DNA of 64,000 nucleotides from Adlercreutzia murintestinalis (GTDB lineage Bacteria > Actinomycetota > Coriobacteriia > Coriobacteriales > Eggerthellaceae), in the NCBI RefSeq assembly GCF_943192905.1, contig NZ_CALPCC010000005.1, positions 1 to 64,000 on the forward strand, written 5' to 3'. The notes beneath the pieces were generated by a model that worked only from the letters and a program-made list of their open reading frames with translations, did no database searches and had not been told where the DNA came from. Numbering within the stretch: position 1 is the first letter of the stretch; every line of letters begins with the position of its first letter. Positions 32,767 through 41,026 of the stretch are shown piece after piece. The translations under genes and the position numbers were made by a program.

Positions 32767-35400
32767 ATGGAGGGGAAGACAAGGGGAGACACCGTCTTCA
32801 GGGGAATCTCCTGGTCCGCGTTCGCGTGCAGTGCTAATACGGCATGCGTGGATGTGAAGGATGGCAAGATCCTTCGCATCCGTCCGCTGCACTTCGATGA
32901 TGTATCGAGCAGTGAGCAGCGTCGGCCGTGGAAGATAGAAGCGCGTGGCCGATCGTTCGAGCCCGGCGAGAAGACGATGCTTCCGCCGCTTTCGCTCAGC
33001 TACAAGAAGCGCATCTATTCGCCCAATCGCATCCTGCGTCCCATGAAGCGTGTTGATTGGGATCCGACTGGCGAGCGTAACACGCAGAATCGTGGTGCCT
33101 CGAAGTTCGAGTACATCTCCTGGGATGAGGCGACCGATATTATCGCCAAGGAGATCAAGCGCATTCATGACGAATACGGCCCGTATGCCATCCTCTGCCA
33201 AGCTGATGGGCATGGCGAGACGAAGGTGGTACATGCTCCGCATGGAGCGCAGGCCACCATGCTCGACTTGGTAGGCGGTTATACCCTGCAATCGCGCCAA
33301 CCGGACAGCTGGGAAGGCTGGTATTGGGGCGGAAAGCATATCTGGGGCAACGAGCCGGTGGGTATGCAGGTCAACCAGCGCAACCTTTTCAAGGATATCG
33401 CCGAGCACGGTGATGCGGTCCTGTATTGGGGTTGCGATCTTGAGACAACGCCGTGGGGCTGGGGCGGCGAGCAGCCGAGTCGCATGGCGTATTTTTTGGA
33501 GGATTTGGGGTTGAGGTCGTTCTTCATCTCGCCCGATCTGAACTATACCGGTGCGGCGCATAAGGGCAAATGGATACCGGTGTTGCCAAATACGGACGCT
33601 GCACTGCAACTGGCTATCGCATATGTGTGGATCACTGAAGGCACCTATTATCGGGATTATCTTGAGACTCATACCATCGGGTTCGATTGGTTCGAGCGCT
33701 ACGTGCTCGGAGGCGAGGATGGTGTACCGAAGACGCCGAAATGGGCTGAATCCAAGTGTGGTGTGCCGAGTTATACCATCAAGGCGTTCGCGCGGTACTG
33801 GGCGACGCACGCAGTATCCATCGCGCATGCCGATGGTGGCGGAATGATCCGGTCTCCGTTCTCTGCTGAGCCGGCGCGGCTCGAGGTGGTCTTGCTCGCC
33901 ATGCAGGGCATCGGGCGTCCCGGAGTCGGTCAGCTCCATCTCATCGAGTTCGGCCAGTTCGGCTTTGCGGAGTGGAATCCCATGCCGCGCTCTGAGAAGT
34001 ACTTCGAAGTGCCGGGCGCCTATCACGGATGGATGGAACTGTTGGATGGGCATCCGTCTTTCATCCCTAAGACCATGATCCCGCAGGCGCTCACGCTGCC
34101 CGAGGGCGAGAAGCTCCGCTGGCATGGTCATGGTGTGTGCACTGCCCCGCGCGGCGACCAGTTCATCCCGTTCGAGTGGCCGCTCGATGACGCGCCGTAT
34201 ATCCATATGATCATGTCCGACTCACCCAGCTGGACGACGTGTTGGAACTGTGGCAATGCTATGCAGGATGCTCTGCGCAACGAGCGCATCGAAACGATCA
34301 TCATGCAGCATCCGTGGTTCGAGAATGATGCGGTGTTCGCCGATCTCATCCTGCCGGTCAACACCATGTTCGAAGAAAAGGATATCGCTGTTGATAACTG
34401 GACGGGCCAGTACAACATGATGTACATCCAAGACCACTGCATCGACCCCATCGGCGAGTCGAAGTCCGACTGGGAGTGCGCGATCGAGGTGGCCAAGAAG
34501 CTCGAGAGGTTCGGCGGCATATACGAGAATCTGGTCGAGCGCTACACGAAGGGCATGGATGTTGACGAATGGATCAAGGCGGGGTTCGAGAGCGCGAACG
34601 TCGATCCGTCGCTCATGACGTATGAGGAATTCGCTGAGAAGAAGCTGTGCCTTGCGCCGACCGCTGAAGGATGGGAAGACGACCCGGTCGCCCTCGCGGC
34701 CTGGTATGAGGATTTCGCTTCGCAGCCCATGCAAACTCCTACAGGAAAGATAGAGATCTATTCCACCGGGCTCGCGGATTTCTTCCCCGACGACAAGACC
34801 CGCCCGGTCGTGCCTCACTGGATCGAGGAATCCGACGACCTCAAAGAGCGCCTCTCATGCGCCCGCGCGCAGGAATATCCGTTCTTGATGGTAACGAACC
34901 ACCCGCGTTGGAGAGTCCATTCAGAACACGACGATATCACATGGCTCCGGGAGATATCCACGTGCAAGGTCAAGGGGCCGGATGGCTATCTCTATGAGCC
35001 GGTGTGGCTGAATCCGGTGGACGCGGGAAAGCTCGGCATCAGCGATGGCGATGTGGTGAGCGTCTATAACGAACGCGGCAGCGTGCTCGGAGGCGCTATC
35101 GTCACCGAGCGGATCATGCCGGGCTCGGTCTATCAGGATCATGGAGCGCGCGTTGATGCCATCGTCCGTGGGAAGGGTGGCCTCGATCGAGGCGGTGCCA
35201 ACAATCTCATCTGCCCCCTCGCCACCGCTTCGGAGAACACGCTCTCCGAAGCCACGAACGGCTTTCTGGTGAACGTGAGGAAGGTGGACGTGGAGGCTCT
35301 GGCGGCTCAGTACCCCGAGGAGTTCTCCCGTGAATACCAACCCGAAGACGGTCTGCGCGTATCTGCGTGGATCGCAGATGAGACGTGCAAGAGGAGCTGA
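32767..35400 (+). CDS. Molybdopterin enzyme, catalytic subunit, pyrogallol-phloroglucinol-transhydroxylase-like
   Basis: 877 residues of the DMSO-reductase superfamily (bis-MGD). Compared from memory with Pelobacter acidigallici transhydroxylase alpha (875 residues), matching stretches are WKIEARGRSFEPGEKT, PTGERNTQNRGASKFEYISW, RQPDSWEGWYWGGKHIWG, GDVVSVYNERGSVLGGAIVTE and RGGANNLICP. Asp180-Ser181 correspond to the active-site Asp-Ser that ligates Mo there, and His149 to its catalytic His; the nearby active-site Tyr appears to be replaced. There is no N-terminal 4Fe-4S cysteine set and no Tat signal, so the enzyme is cytoplasmic and takes electrons, if any, from the partner subunit. GAGGGGAG before the ATG at 32767 sets the start. 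The substrate is not known: hydroxyl transfer, hydration or dehydroxylation of a phenol or N-heterocycle are options. Confidence 0.82.
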   Translation: MEGKTRGDTVFRGISWSAFACSANTACVDVKDGKILRIRPLHFDDVSSSEQRRPWKIEARGRSFEPGEKTMLPPLSLSYKKRIYSPNRILRPMKRVDWDPTGERNTQNRGASKFEYISWDEATDIIAKEIKRIHDEYGPYAILCQADGHGETKVVHAPHGAQATMLDLVGGYTLQSRQPDSWEGWYWGGKHIWGNEPVGMQVNQRNLFKDIAEHGDAVLYWGCDLETTPWGWGGEQPSRMAYFLEDLGLRSFFISPDLNYTGAAHKGKWIPVLPNTDAALQLAIAYVWITEGTYYRDYLETHTIGFDWFERYVLGGEDGVPKTPKWAESKCGVPSYTIKAFARYWATHAVSIAHADGGGMIRSPFSAEPARLEVVLLAMQGIGRPGVGQLHLIEFGQFGFAEWNPMPRSEKYFEVPGAYHGWMELLDGHPSFIPKTMIPQALTLPEGEKLRWHGHGVCTAPRGDQFIPFEWPLDDAPYIHMIMSDSPSWTTCWNCGNAMQDALRNERIETIIMQHPWFENDAVFADLILPVNTMFEEKDIAVDNWTGQYNMMYIQDHCIDPIGESKSDWECAIEVAKKLERFGGIYENLVERYTKGMDVDEWIKAGFESANVDPSLMTYEEFAEKKLCLAPTAEGWEDDPVALAAWYEDFASQPMQTPTGKIEIYSTGLADFFPDDKTRPVVPHWIEESDDLKERLSCARAQEYPFLMVTNHPRWRVHSEHDDITWLREISTCKVKGPDGYLYEPVWLNPVDAGKLGISDGDVVSVYNERGSVLGGAIVTERIMPGSVYQDHGARVDAIVRGKGGLDRGGANNLICPLATASENTLSEATNGFLVNVRKVDVEALAAQYPEEFSREYQPEDGLRVSAWIADETCKRS

Positions 35401-35402
35401 TG

Positions 35403-36227
35403 ATGAAAGTATTCGTGTACGATCTTGAAAAGTGCAATGGCTGCCACAACTGCCAGATAGCTTGCAAAGATGAGCATGTCGACAACGAGTGGCTGCCCTA
35501 TGCGATGCCGCAGCCTGACACGGGCCAGTTCTGGTGCAAAGTGGAAGAAGAGGTGTGCGGCAAGGTTCCCCATGTACGCGTGAACTACTTGCCCGTCCAA
35601 TGCAACCATTGCGATGAGGCGCCGTGCATGAAGGGGCATCCTGCGGTGCACAAGCGCGCCGATGGCCTCGTGGTCATCGATCCCGAAGAGGCGAAGGGTC
35701 AGAAGGATATCGTAGCGTCGTGTCCGTATGGCCACATCTATTGGAACGAGGAGCTTCAGATCCCCCAGAAATGCACGGGGTGCGCGCATCTGCTTGATGA
35801 CGGTTGGGACGCTCCCCGCTGCGTTGACGCATGCTGCACTGGGGCGCTCCGCTTCGGTGAGGAAGCTGATTTCGGCGATGAGTTGAAGGATGCTGAGGTG
35901 TTGGGCGCTGATTTCGGCACTGTGCCGCGCGTCTACTATCTGAACAAGCCGAAGCGCTTCGTGGCGGCTACCGTGGTCGATCTGGATGCCGATGAGGTGG
36001 TGGAGGGTGCGACTGGCTTGCTGCAGCGCATAAGCGATGACGCGGTGGTCATGACGGCTGAAACGGATGAGTTCGGCGATATCTGGTTCGAGGATGTTGC
36101 GCCTGATTCGTATCGTCTGTGGCTCAAAAAGGAAGGATACCTCGATCAGGCCGTTGATGCGGATGTCACAGAGGGGGACCACGCTATCCCCGAGCTCCCG
36201 TTTTTCAGGGTCCCTGTTCGCAAATGA
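35403..36227 (+). CDS. Ferredoxin-type Fe-S subunit of the transhydroxylase-like enzyme
   Basis: 274 residues, the same length as Pelobacter transhydroxylase beta. Residues 1-195 are a three-cluster 4Fe-4S electron-transfer fold: C11-x2-C14-x2-C17-x3-C21, then CNHCDEAPC, CPYGHIYWNEE and CTGCAHLLDDGWDAPRCVDAC. Residues about 200-274 form a small beta-barrel of the transthyretin/Cna-B kind (VEGATGLLQRISDDAVVMTA; SYRLWLKKEGYLDQAVDADV), which is also the C-terminal domain of the Pelobacter subunit and is absent from ordinary DMSO-reductase beta subunits. The TGATG junction at 35398-35402 shows coupling; the second ATG (35403) has better spacing to GAGGAG. Confidence 0.87.
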   Translation: MKVFVYDLEKCNGCHNCQIACKDEHVDNEWLPYAMPQPDTGQFWCKVEEEVCGKVPHVRVNYLPVQCNHCDEAPCMKGHPAVHKRADGLVVIDPEEAKGQKDIVASCPYGHIYWNEELQIPQKCTGCAHLLDDGWDAPRCVDACCTGALRFGEEADFGDELKDAEVLGADFGTVPRVYYLNKPKRFVAATVVDLDADEVVEGATGLLQRISDDAVVMTAETDEFGDIWFEDVAPDSYRLWLKKEGYLDQAVDADVTEGDHAIPELPFFRVPVRK

Positions 36228-36283
36228 TCGGTATCGCATCGGCGGGACTGTTGATGCGATCAACCTAAGGAGTTGATATCAAA

Positions 36284-37786
36284 ATGACAGAAACGGTAGA
36301 GGTGGAACAGAAGCAGAAGCTGGAGCGCGGGTATGGCATGAATCAGCTGCCCAAAACCCCTCATTTGTTGGCGTTCGGGCTACAGCATGCGCTCATCATT
36401 CTGTTTCAGACATTGCCTGCTCCACTGCTCATCTCCGCAGCTGTGGGAATGGATGCGGTTCAGACCGCCCTCTTGGTTGCGTCTGCGCTCTTCGTGAGCG
36501 GTATCTGCACCTTCGTGCAGAGCTTCGGCGTAGGTCCTATCGGCGCGAAGATACCCATGGTCATGGTCGGCAGCTTCGTGTTCATCGCGCCTGCAGCGCT
36601 CATCATCCCTCAATCGGGATTCGGCGGATATATGGGCGCGTGCATCGTGGCAGCTATCGTGTGCGGCGTGATATTCGTCCTGTTCTCAGGATGGCTCAAG
36701 GTCATATTCCCCTCGTTCATTTCCGGTGCGGTGCTGCTCGTGCTGGGAACCGGCCTGATCGGCAACGCGCTCAACAACTGCGCTGGTGGTGCCGGTGTTG
36801 AGAACTACGGCGATCCGATGTTCTTGGCGCTCGCTGGCATCACGTTCCTGATCACGTTGGTGCTGAGTATCTTCGGGCGCGGGTTCATTCAAGGAGCCGC
36901 TCCCCTCATCGGCATGGTCATCGGCTTCATCATCAGCATCTGCTTGGGCATGGTCGATTTCTCTGCGGTTGAGGAAGCTGCTTGGTTCGGCGTTCCGCAG
37001 CCGCTGGCATGGGGTATCTCGTTCCCTATCGATGCTTGCCTCGTCATGACTTTGGTGGCGGTCTGCGGCGTTGTCGAGATCTTGGGCACCACCTCGGCTA
37101 CCGTGGATACTGCGGCGAATCGTCCGGCAACGCTCGAAGAGACGCGCAAGACCGTTTTGACGCAGGCGGTGACCAGCGTATTCGCAGGGCTGTTCAACGC
37201 CGTGCCCACCATCTCCGGCTCAGCTAACATCGGCCTGATGGGCATCACGAAGGTATTCTCGCGCTTCGCGGTCTCCTGCGCTGGCGTGATCGTCCTCGTC
37301 ATGGGCCTTTGCCCGAAATTCTCCGCGATCTTCTCAGTGATCCCGAACCCGGTGTTCGGCGGTGCGGTCCTCATGATGTTCGGCACCATTCTCGTCAACG
37401 GCATGAAGATCATCATGGAGAGCAAGCAGACCGGCCGTACTCAGACCATCCTCGCGGTGGCGCTCGCGGTGGGCATCGGCTTCAACTCGTTTCCCGATGC
37501 GCTCGCTCAATTCCCGTTCTGGGTCTCCACCATGCTTTGCGGCGTTCCCGGCACGGCGTTCGTCGCGGTCATCCTCAACGTGCTGCTGCCTGGCAGGAAC
37601 CTGAAAAAGCAGTCGCTCGAAGAGGAGAGCGTCGGCGAGGCTGTCGCGCTATCGGATGATCCCGATCATCGCGAGAATCTGATGGGCGTGGAAGTGGATG
37701 TGAGCGACCTGAAGGCGCCTGAGCCGGGCGAGGTCATCTCTCCGATCGATTTTGAAGCGGAGAAGGAACCCGTGAATAAGAAGTGA
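36284..37786 (+). CDS. NCS2 family permease, first of a tandem pair
   Basis: 500 residues, 14 membrane segments of the nucleobase-ascorbate transporter fold, with the N-terminal PKTPHLLAFGLQHALIILF. The TM8 substrate Glu is kept (CGVVEILGTTSAT, Glu265). In the TM10 motif, where xanthine carriers have QN and uracil carriers EN before the Gly, this protein has Ala314-Asn315 (TISGSANIGLMG). That change removes a side chain that pairs with the base, so the substrate is probably not a standard purine or pyrimidine. AAGGAG precedes the ATG. Its place behind the Mo enzyme suggests it imports that enzyme's substrate. The 45-residue C-terminal tail is acidic. Confidence 0.85.
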   Translation: MTETVEVEQKQKLERGYGMNQLPKTPHLLAFGLQHALIILFQTLPAPLLISAAVGMDAVQTALLVASALFVSGICTFVQSFGVGPIGAKIPMVMVGSFVFIAPAALIIPQSGFGGYMGACIVAAIVCGVIFVLFSGWLKVIFPSFISGAVLLVLGTGLIGNALNNCAGGAGVENYGDPMFLALAGITFLITLVLSIFGRGFIQGAAPLIGMVIGFIISICLGMVDFSAVEEAAWFGVPQPLAWGISFPIDACLVMTLVAVCGVVEILGTTSATVDTAANRPATLEETRKTVLTQAVTSVFAGLFNAVPTISGSANIGLMGITKVFSRFAVSCAGVIVLVMGLCPKFSAIFSVIPNPVFGGAVLMMFGTILVNGMKIIMESKQTGRTQTILAVALAVGIGFNSFPDALAQFPFWVSTMLCGVPGTAFVAVILNVLLPGRNLKKQSLEEESVGEAVALSDDPDHRENLMGVEVDVSDLKAPEPGEVISPIDFEAEKEPVNKK

Positions 37787-37796
37787 ACGATGGATA

Positions 37797-37820
37797 GCCG
37801 GTGCGCTTATGCGCACCGGC
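37797..37820 (+). other. Strong intercistronic hairpin between the two NCS2 genes
   Basis: GCCGGTGCGC and GCGCACCGGC form a perfect 10-bp stem with a TTAT loop, 10 bp after the first permease stop. No T-tract follows, so it is more likely an mRNA-stability or processing element than a terminator. Confidence 0.6.
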
Positions 37821-37839
37821 GCGACGTAAGGATGGGCTT

Positions 37840-39213
37840 ATGAAAGCCGAAGGTTATGGCATCAACGATCGGCCGCCTGTTCGAGAGCTGATCCCGTTCG
37901 GCATCCAGCATGCGCTGCTCATTGCATTCCAAGCGTTGCCCTACCCGCTGCTCGTGGCGGCGGGCTTGGGCTTCGATCCTGTGCAGACTGCCGTGCTGGT
38001 CTCGTGCGCGTTCTTCGTGGCCGGCCTCTCGACCATCTTGCAGACCATCGGCATAGGGCCGATCGGAGGCAGGGTGCCCATCGCGATGACGGTCAGCGTC
38101 GTGTTCGTCTCGCCCGCGCTCCTTATCGCGCCTCAGGTGGGGTATGCGGGTTATGTTGGTGCATGTCTGGTAGGCAGCTTGATATGCGGGCTCGTGTTCT
38201 TCCTCTTCTCCGATAAGCTGCGCCATATCTTTCCGCCGTTCGTCTCCGGCTCGGTGGTGTTCGTGCTCGGCGCCACTTTGATCGGCGTGGCGCTCGGCTA
38301 TTGCGGTGGCGGGAGCGGCAACGATGATTTCGGAGATCCGATGAATCTCGCCCTTGCAGGGATCACGCTCGTCACCGTGCTCGTCTTCCATGTGCTCGGC
38401 AAGGGCTTTTTGCACGGGGCGGCACCGTTGCTCGGCTTGCTCGTCGGCTTCATCGTGGCGGTCTGCATGGGGCGCGTCGATTTCGCTCCGGTGGCAGAGG
38501 CGGCTTGGTTCGGATTCCCGCAGCCGCTCTACTGGGGCATCGAATTCCCGCTCGATGCTTGCATCACGATCGGATTCCTGGCTATATGCGGAGTCGCAGA
38601 ACTGTTGGGTGACGTATCGGCGACGACGAAGATAGCGGCTGACCGGATGCCGACGAAGCGCGAGACGCGCGGGGTCATCTTCACGCAGGCGATCACGAGC
38701 GGCCTGTCGGGCTTGTTCAATTGCGGTCCCACCATTTCAGCGAGCGCCGATGTGGGGCTGTTGGGATTCACCAAGGTATGCAGCCGGTACGTGGTGGCGC
38801 TGGCAGGATCCATCATGATCCTTGCCGGTATCTGCCCTAAGGTGAGCGCGCTGTGCTCGGTCATCCCCACAGCGGTGTTCGGGGGCGCAGTGCTGCTCAT
38901 GTTCGGGGTGATCCTGGTGAATGGCATCAAGATCATCATGGAGTCGCGCCCGAACGAGCGCGTCGTGACCATCGTGGCGGTCTCCATCGCTATCGGGCTT
39001 GGCTTCAACGCATTCCCTGAAGCGCTCGCGCAGTTCCCCTTCTGGGTGTCGATGTTCCTTTGCGGTATCCCAGGCACTGCATTTACGGCGGTCATCCTGA
39101 ATCTGATACTGCCTGGACGCAAGCAGTCGGCTCAATGGGTGATGGAGACAGAAGAGGCTGTGGTTGAGCAGGCGATCGCAGACGACGAGGCCATATTTGG
39201 AGATGGCTCCTGA
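37840..39213 (+). CDS. NCS2 family permease, second of a tandem pair
   Basis: 457 residues, a close paralogue of the upstream permease throughout (for example FGIQHALLIAFQALPYPLLV, AEAAWFGFPQPLYWGIEFPL, FPEALAQFPFWVSMFLCGIP). TM8 keeps AELLGDVSAT (Glu254). The TM10 motif is TISASADVGLLG, Ala303-Asp304, so both residues of the usual QN/EN pair are changed. AAGGA seven bases before the ATG at 37840 sets the start. The pair may have split substrate and product, or two related substrates, after duplication. Confidence 0.85.
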   Translation: MKAEGYGINDRPPVRELIPFGIQHALLIAFQALPYPLLVAAGLGFDPVQTAVLVSCAFFVAGLSTILQTIGIGPIGGRVPIAMTVSVVFVSPALLIAPQVGYAGYVGACLVGSLICGLVFFLFSDKLRHIFPPFVSGSVVFVLGATLIGVALGYCGGGSGNDDFGDPMNLALAGITLVTVLVFHVLGKGFLHGAAPLLGLLVGFIVAVCMGRVDFAPVAEAAWFGFPQPLYWGIEFPLDACITIGFLAICGVAELLGDVSATTKIAADRMPTKRETRGVIFTQAITSGLSGLFNCGPTISASADVGLLGFTKVCSRYVVALAGSIMILAGICPKVSALCSVIPTAVFGGAVLLMFGVILVNGIKIIMESRPNERVVTIVAVSIAIGLGFNAFPEALAQFPFWVSMFLCGIPGTAFTAVILNLILPGRKQSAQWVMETEEAVVEQAIADDEAIFGDGS

Positions 39214-39247
39214 AAGAGGGGCATGTTGGCACAGTTGGTCGGCTGTT

Positions 39248-40801
39248 CTAGTCTGACAGCAGATAGAGCATACGGAGGTACATGCGCATATCGCCATCGT
39301 CCAGATCGTCTCCTACAAGGGCGCGTATCTTCTCAAGTCGATACGTCACGGTATTGCGGTGCATGTGCATGGCATCGCACACGGTGCTGATACGACCCTC
39401 GCTGCGCAGGTAGACGCGCAGGATCTCGCAGTCGTTCGCGCCCTTCTCGCGGTCGGCGGCGCGCAGGCGCACCAGAGGATTGTTGCTGGCCAGAAGCTTC
39501 GTGATGAATTTCTCCGAGCGCGCGAAGGGATCCACTGCGAAGTAGGGGAAGTAGCGGCGAAACCGGAAAATGGACTCTGCCTGCACATCGGAGGTGTCAA
39601 AGGAGATGTAGCGCCGCGAATACCGATGCCCATAGCGCAGGGCGATGCGCGCTTCCTCGAGCGCGAAGGCGGCGCTGCCCAAGCTATCGAAGCGCTCGGA
39701 GATGCCCAACTGCACCTCCATCTTCAAGGCGAGCGCCCGTAGTTGGGATTCGATGCGGTCGAGTCGATCCTCGTGCTCTTCGGGAACGCAGAGCAGCATA
39801 GCCACTTGCTCGTTGTTCACGGCGACCTTGCATTCGGGCATCTCTTCGAGCACTGTTTTGGCGAAATACTCGGTGGGCATCGTCTTCCATGCATTGTCGG
39901 CCAGGCACAGCTCGAAGCGGCCCGTCATGGATAACCCATGCATGCGCGCCCGCTCTTCCATGTTGCTGGCCTCATAGGCATTCGTGCTCAAGATCTCTTT
40001 CAAGAAGTAGGTATAGCGCTGCTCGAGCGGGTTTTCCAAGCGCCAGTGACGCGCAAGGCACGTTTCCACTTTTTTCGCGAGCAGGTTGAACAAGAACACA
40101 TGCTCAGGTCCGATGCGGCTGGGTGACACCATGATCAGGTGGGCAGCGTAGCGCCCTTGCTGCTTGATTACGCGATGTGCGTAGGGGAAACCACCGGGAA
40201 TGTTCGAGTCGTTCTCTACTGCCGTCCAGTCTTGCAGGTTCCACTTGCGCATGACGCCGGAGTGGCGAATGGCATCAACGACGCGCTGCTCGTAGTAACC
40301 ATGCTCTACGAAGAAGCGGCTGTAATCGTCGAGCGCGGGAATGTTGGGCGTGTGCGCGATATGAGAGAACGTGGAGTCGGAGAGTCCCACGTAGCATTCC
40401 AGCACCGGCTCGCTTGCTTTCAGCAAGTCCTGGTTGATGCAGCCCTCTTCCAGCATCTGAGCCATCTCGTCGTTCCATTGGATGATGTTCATCAGCCTGC
40501 GCTGGATGCGGTCGGCGATCACGGTGGGAGCGAGGTCGGTGCTGATGACGATGTGATCGGAGTTCGCATCGGTGACGTGCGCTTCATCGGGGTGGGTGAT
40601 CAGGCAGATGGCGCCTTCAGGAGCGTCTGCGAAGCGCTCAACAACGGAAACGGTTGATTCAGCCACCGCTAATCCTGTCCGACCGCTCTCTGGTATGGCC
40701 GAGATCCAACTGAAGAGCTTTTCGGGATGCTTGGGTGCCTTGACGACAGCGATGCCTACACGCTCGCAAAGTCCAACAATAATATCAAGAGGGAACATCA
40801 T
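39248..40801 (-). CDS. PucR-family transcriptional regulator
   Basis: 517 residues. The N-terminal 300 hold a sensor-like region without clear similarity; the middle has a GGDEF-like regulator domain as in CdaR proteins (MTGRFELCLADNAWK, SLGSAAFALEEARIALRYG), and the C-terminus is the PucR helix-turn-helix (EILRVYLRSEGRISTVCDAM HMHRNTVTYRLEKIRALVGD). It diverges from arcA across 225 bp and is the obvious candidate regulator of the arginine deiminase genes, though PucR proteins more often govern purine or sugar-acid use and it also ends near the NCS2 pair. Confidence 0.85.
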   Translation of the reverse strand: MMFPLDIIVGLCERVGIAVVKAPKHPEKLFSWISAIPESGRTGLAVAESTVSVVERFADAPEGAICLITHPDEAHVTDANSDHIVISTDLAPTVIADRIQRRLMNIIQWNDEMAQMLEEGCINQDLLKASEPVLECYVGLSDSTFSHIAHTPNIPALDDYSRFFVEHGYYEQRVVDAIRHSGVMRKWNLQDWTAVENDSNIPGGFPYAHRVIKQQGRYAAHLIMVSPSRIGPEHVFLFNLLAKKVETCLARHWRLENPLEQRYTYFLKEILSTNAYEASNMEERARMHGLSMTGRFELCLADNAWKTMPTEYFAKTVLEEMPECKVAVNNEQVAMLLCVPEEHEDRLDRIESQLRALALKMEVQLGISERFDSLGSAAFALEEARIALRYGHRYSRRYISFDTSDVQAESIFRFRRYFPYFAVDPFARSEKFITKLLASNNPLVRLRAADREKGANDCEILRVYLRSEGRISTVCDAMHMHRNTVTYRLEKIRALVGDDLDDGDMRMYLRMLYLLSD

Positions 40802-40895
40802 AGCTGCAGCAGTCTCCTTCGCTGTTGACGGAGCGTTTCCTTGTGCGCAGTTTAGCGTAAGAAAAGCAAAAACTCATGTGTACTGTAACCATAAA

Positions 40896-40915
40896 AATAA
40901 CGAAATGCTGTTATT
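40896..40915. promoter_or_regulatory. Inverted repeat in the pucR-arcA intergenic region
   Basis: AATAAC (40896-40901) and GTTATT (40910-40915) are reverse complements separated by 8 bp, in the most AT-rich stretch between the divergent genes. It is a candidate regulator site, about 32 bp upstream of the proposed arcA -10. Confidence 0.4.
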
Positions 40916-40946
40916 GTCGCACATAGTAATGAAAATGCCATATTCC

Positions 40947-40952
40947 TACAAT
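40947..40952 (+). promoter_or_regulatory. Likely arcA -10 box
   Basis: TACAAT lies 75 bp before the arcA ATG. The expected -35 position (40924-40929) reads TAGTAA, which is poor, so expression probably needs an activator. Confidence 0.4.
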
Positions 40953-41026
40953 ATATGTCAGAGTTAACGCGCCTGTGCAGGGGCGCGAACGTATCCGAGA
41001 AGCACTGTTGAAAGAAGGAGGGAACC

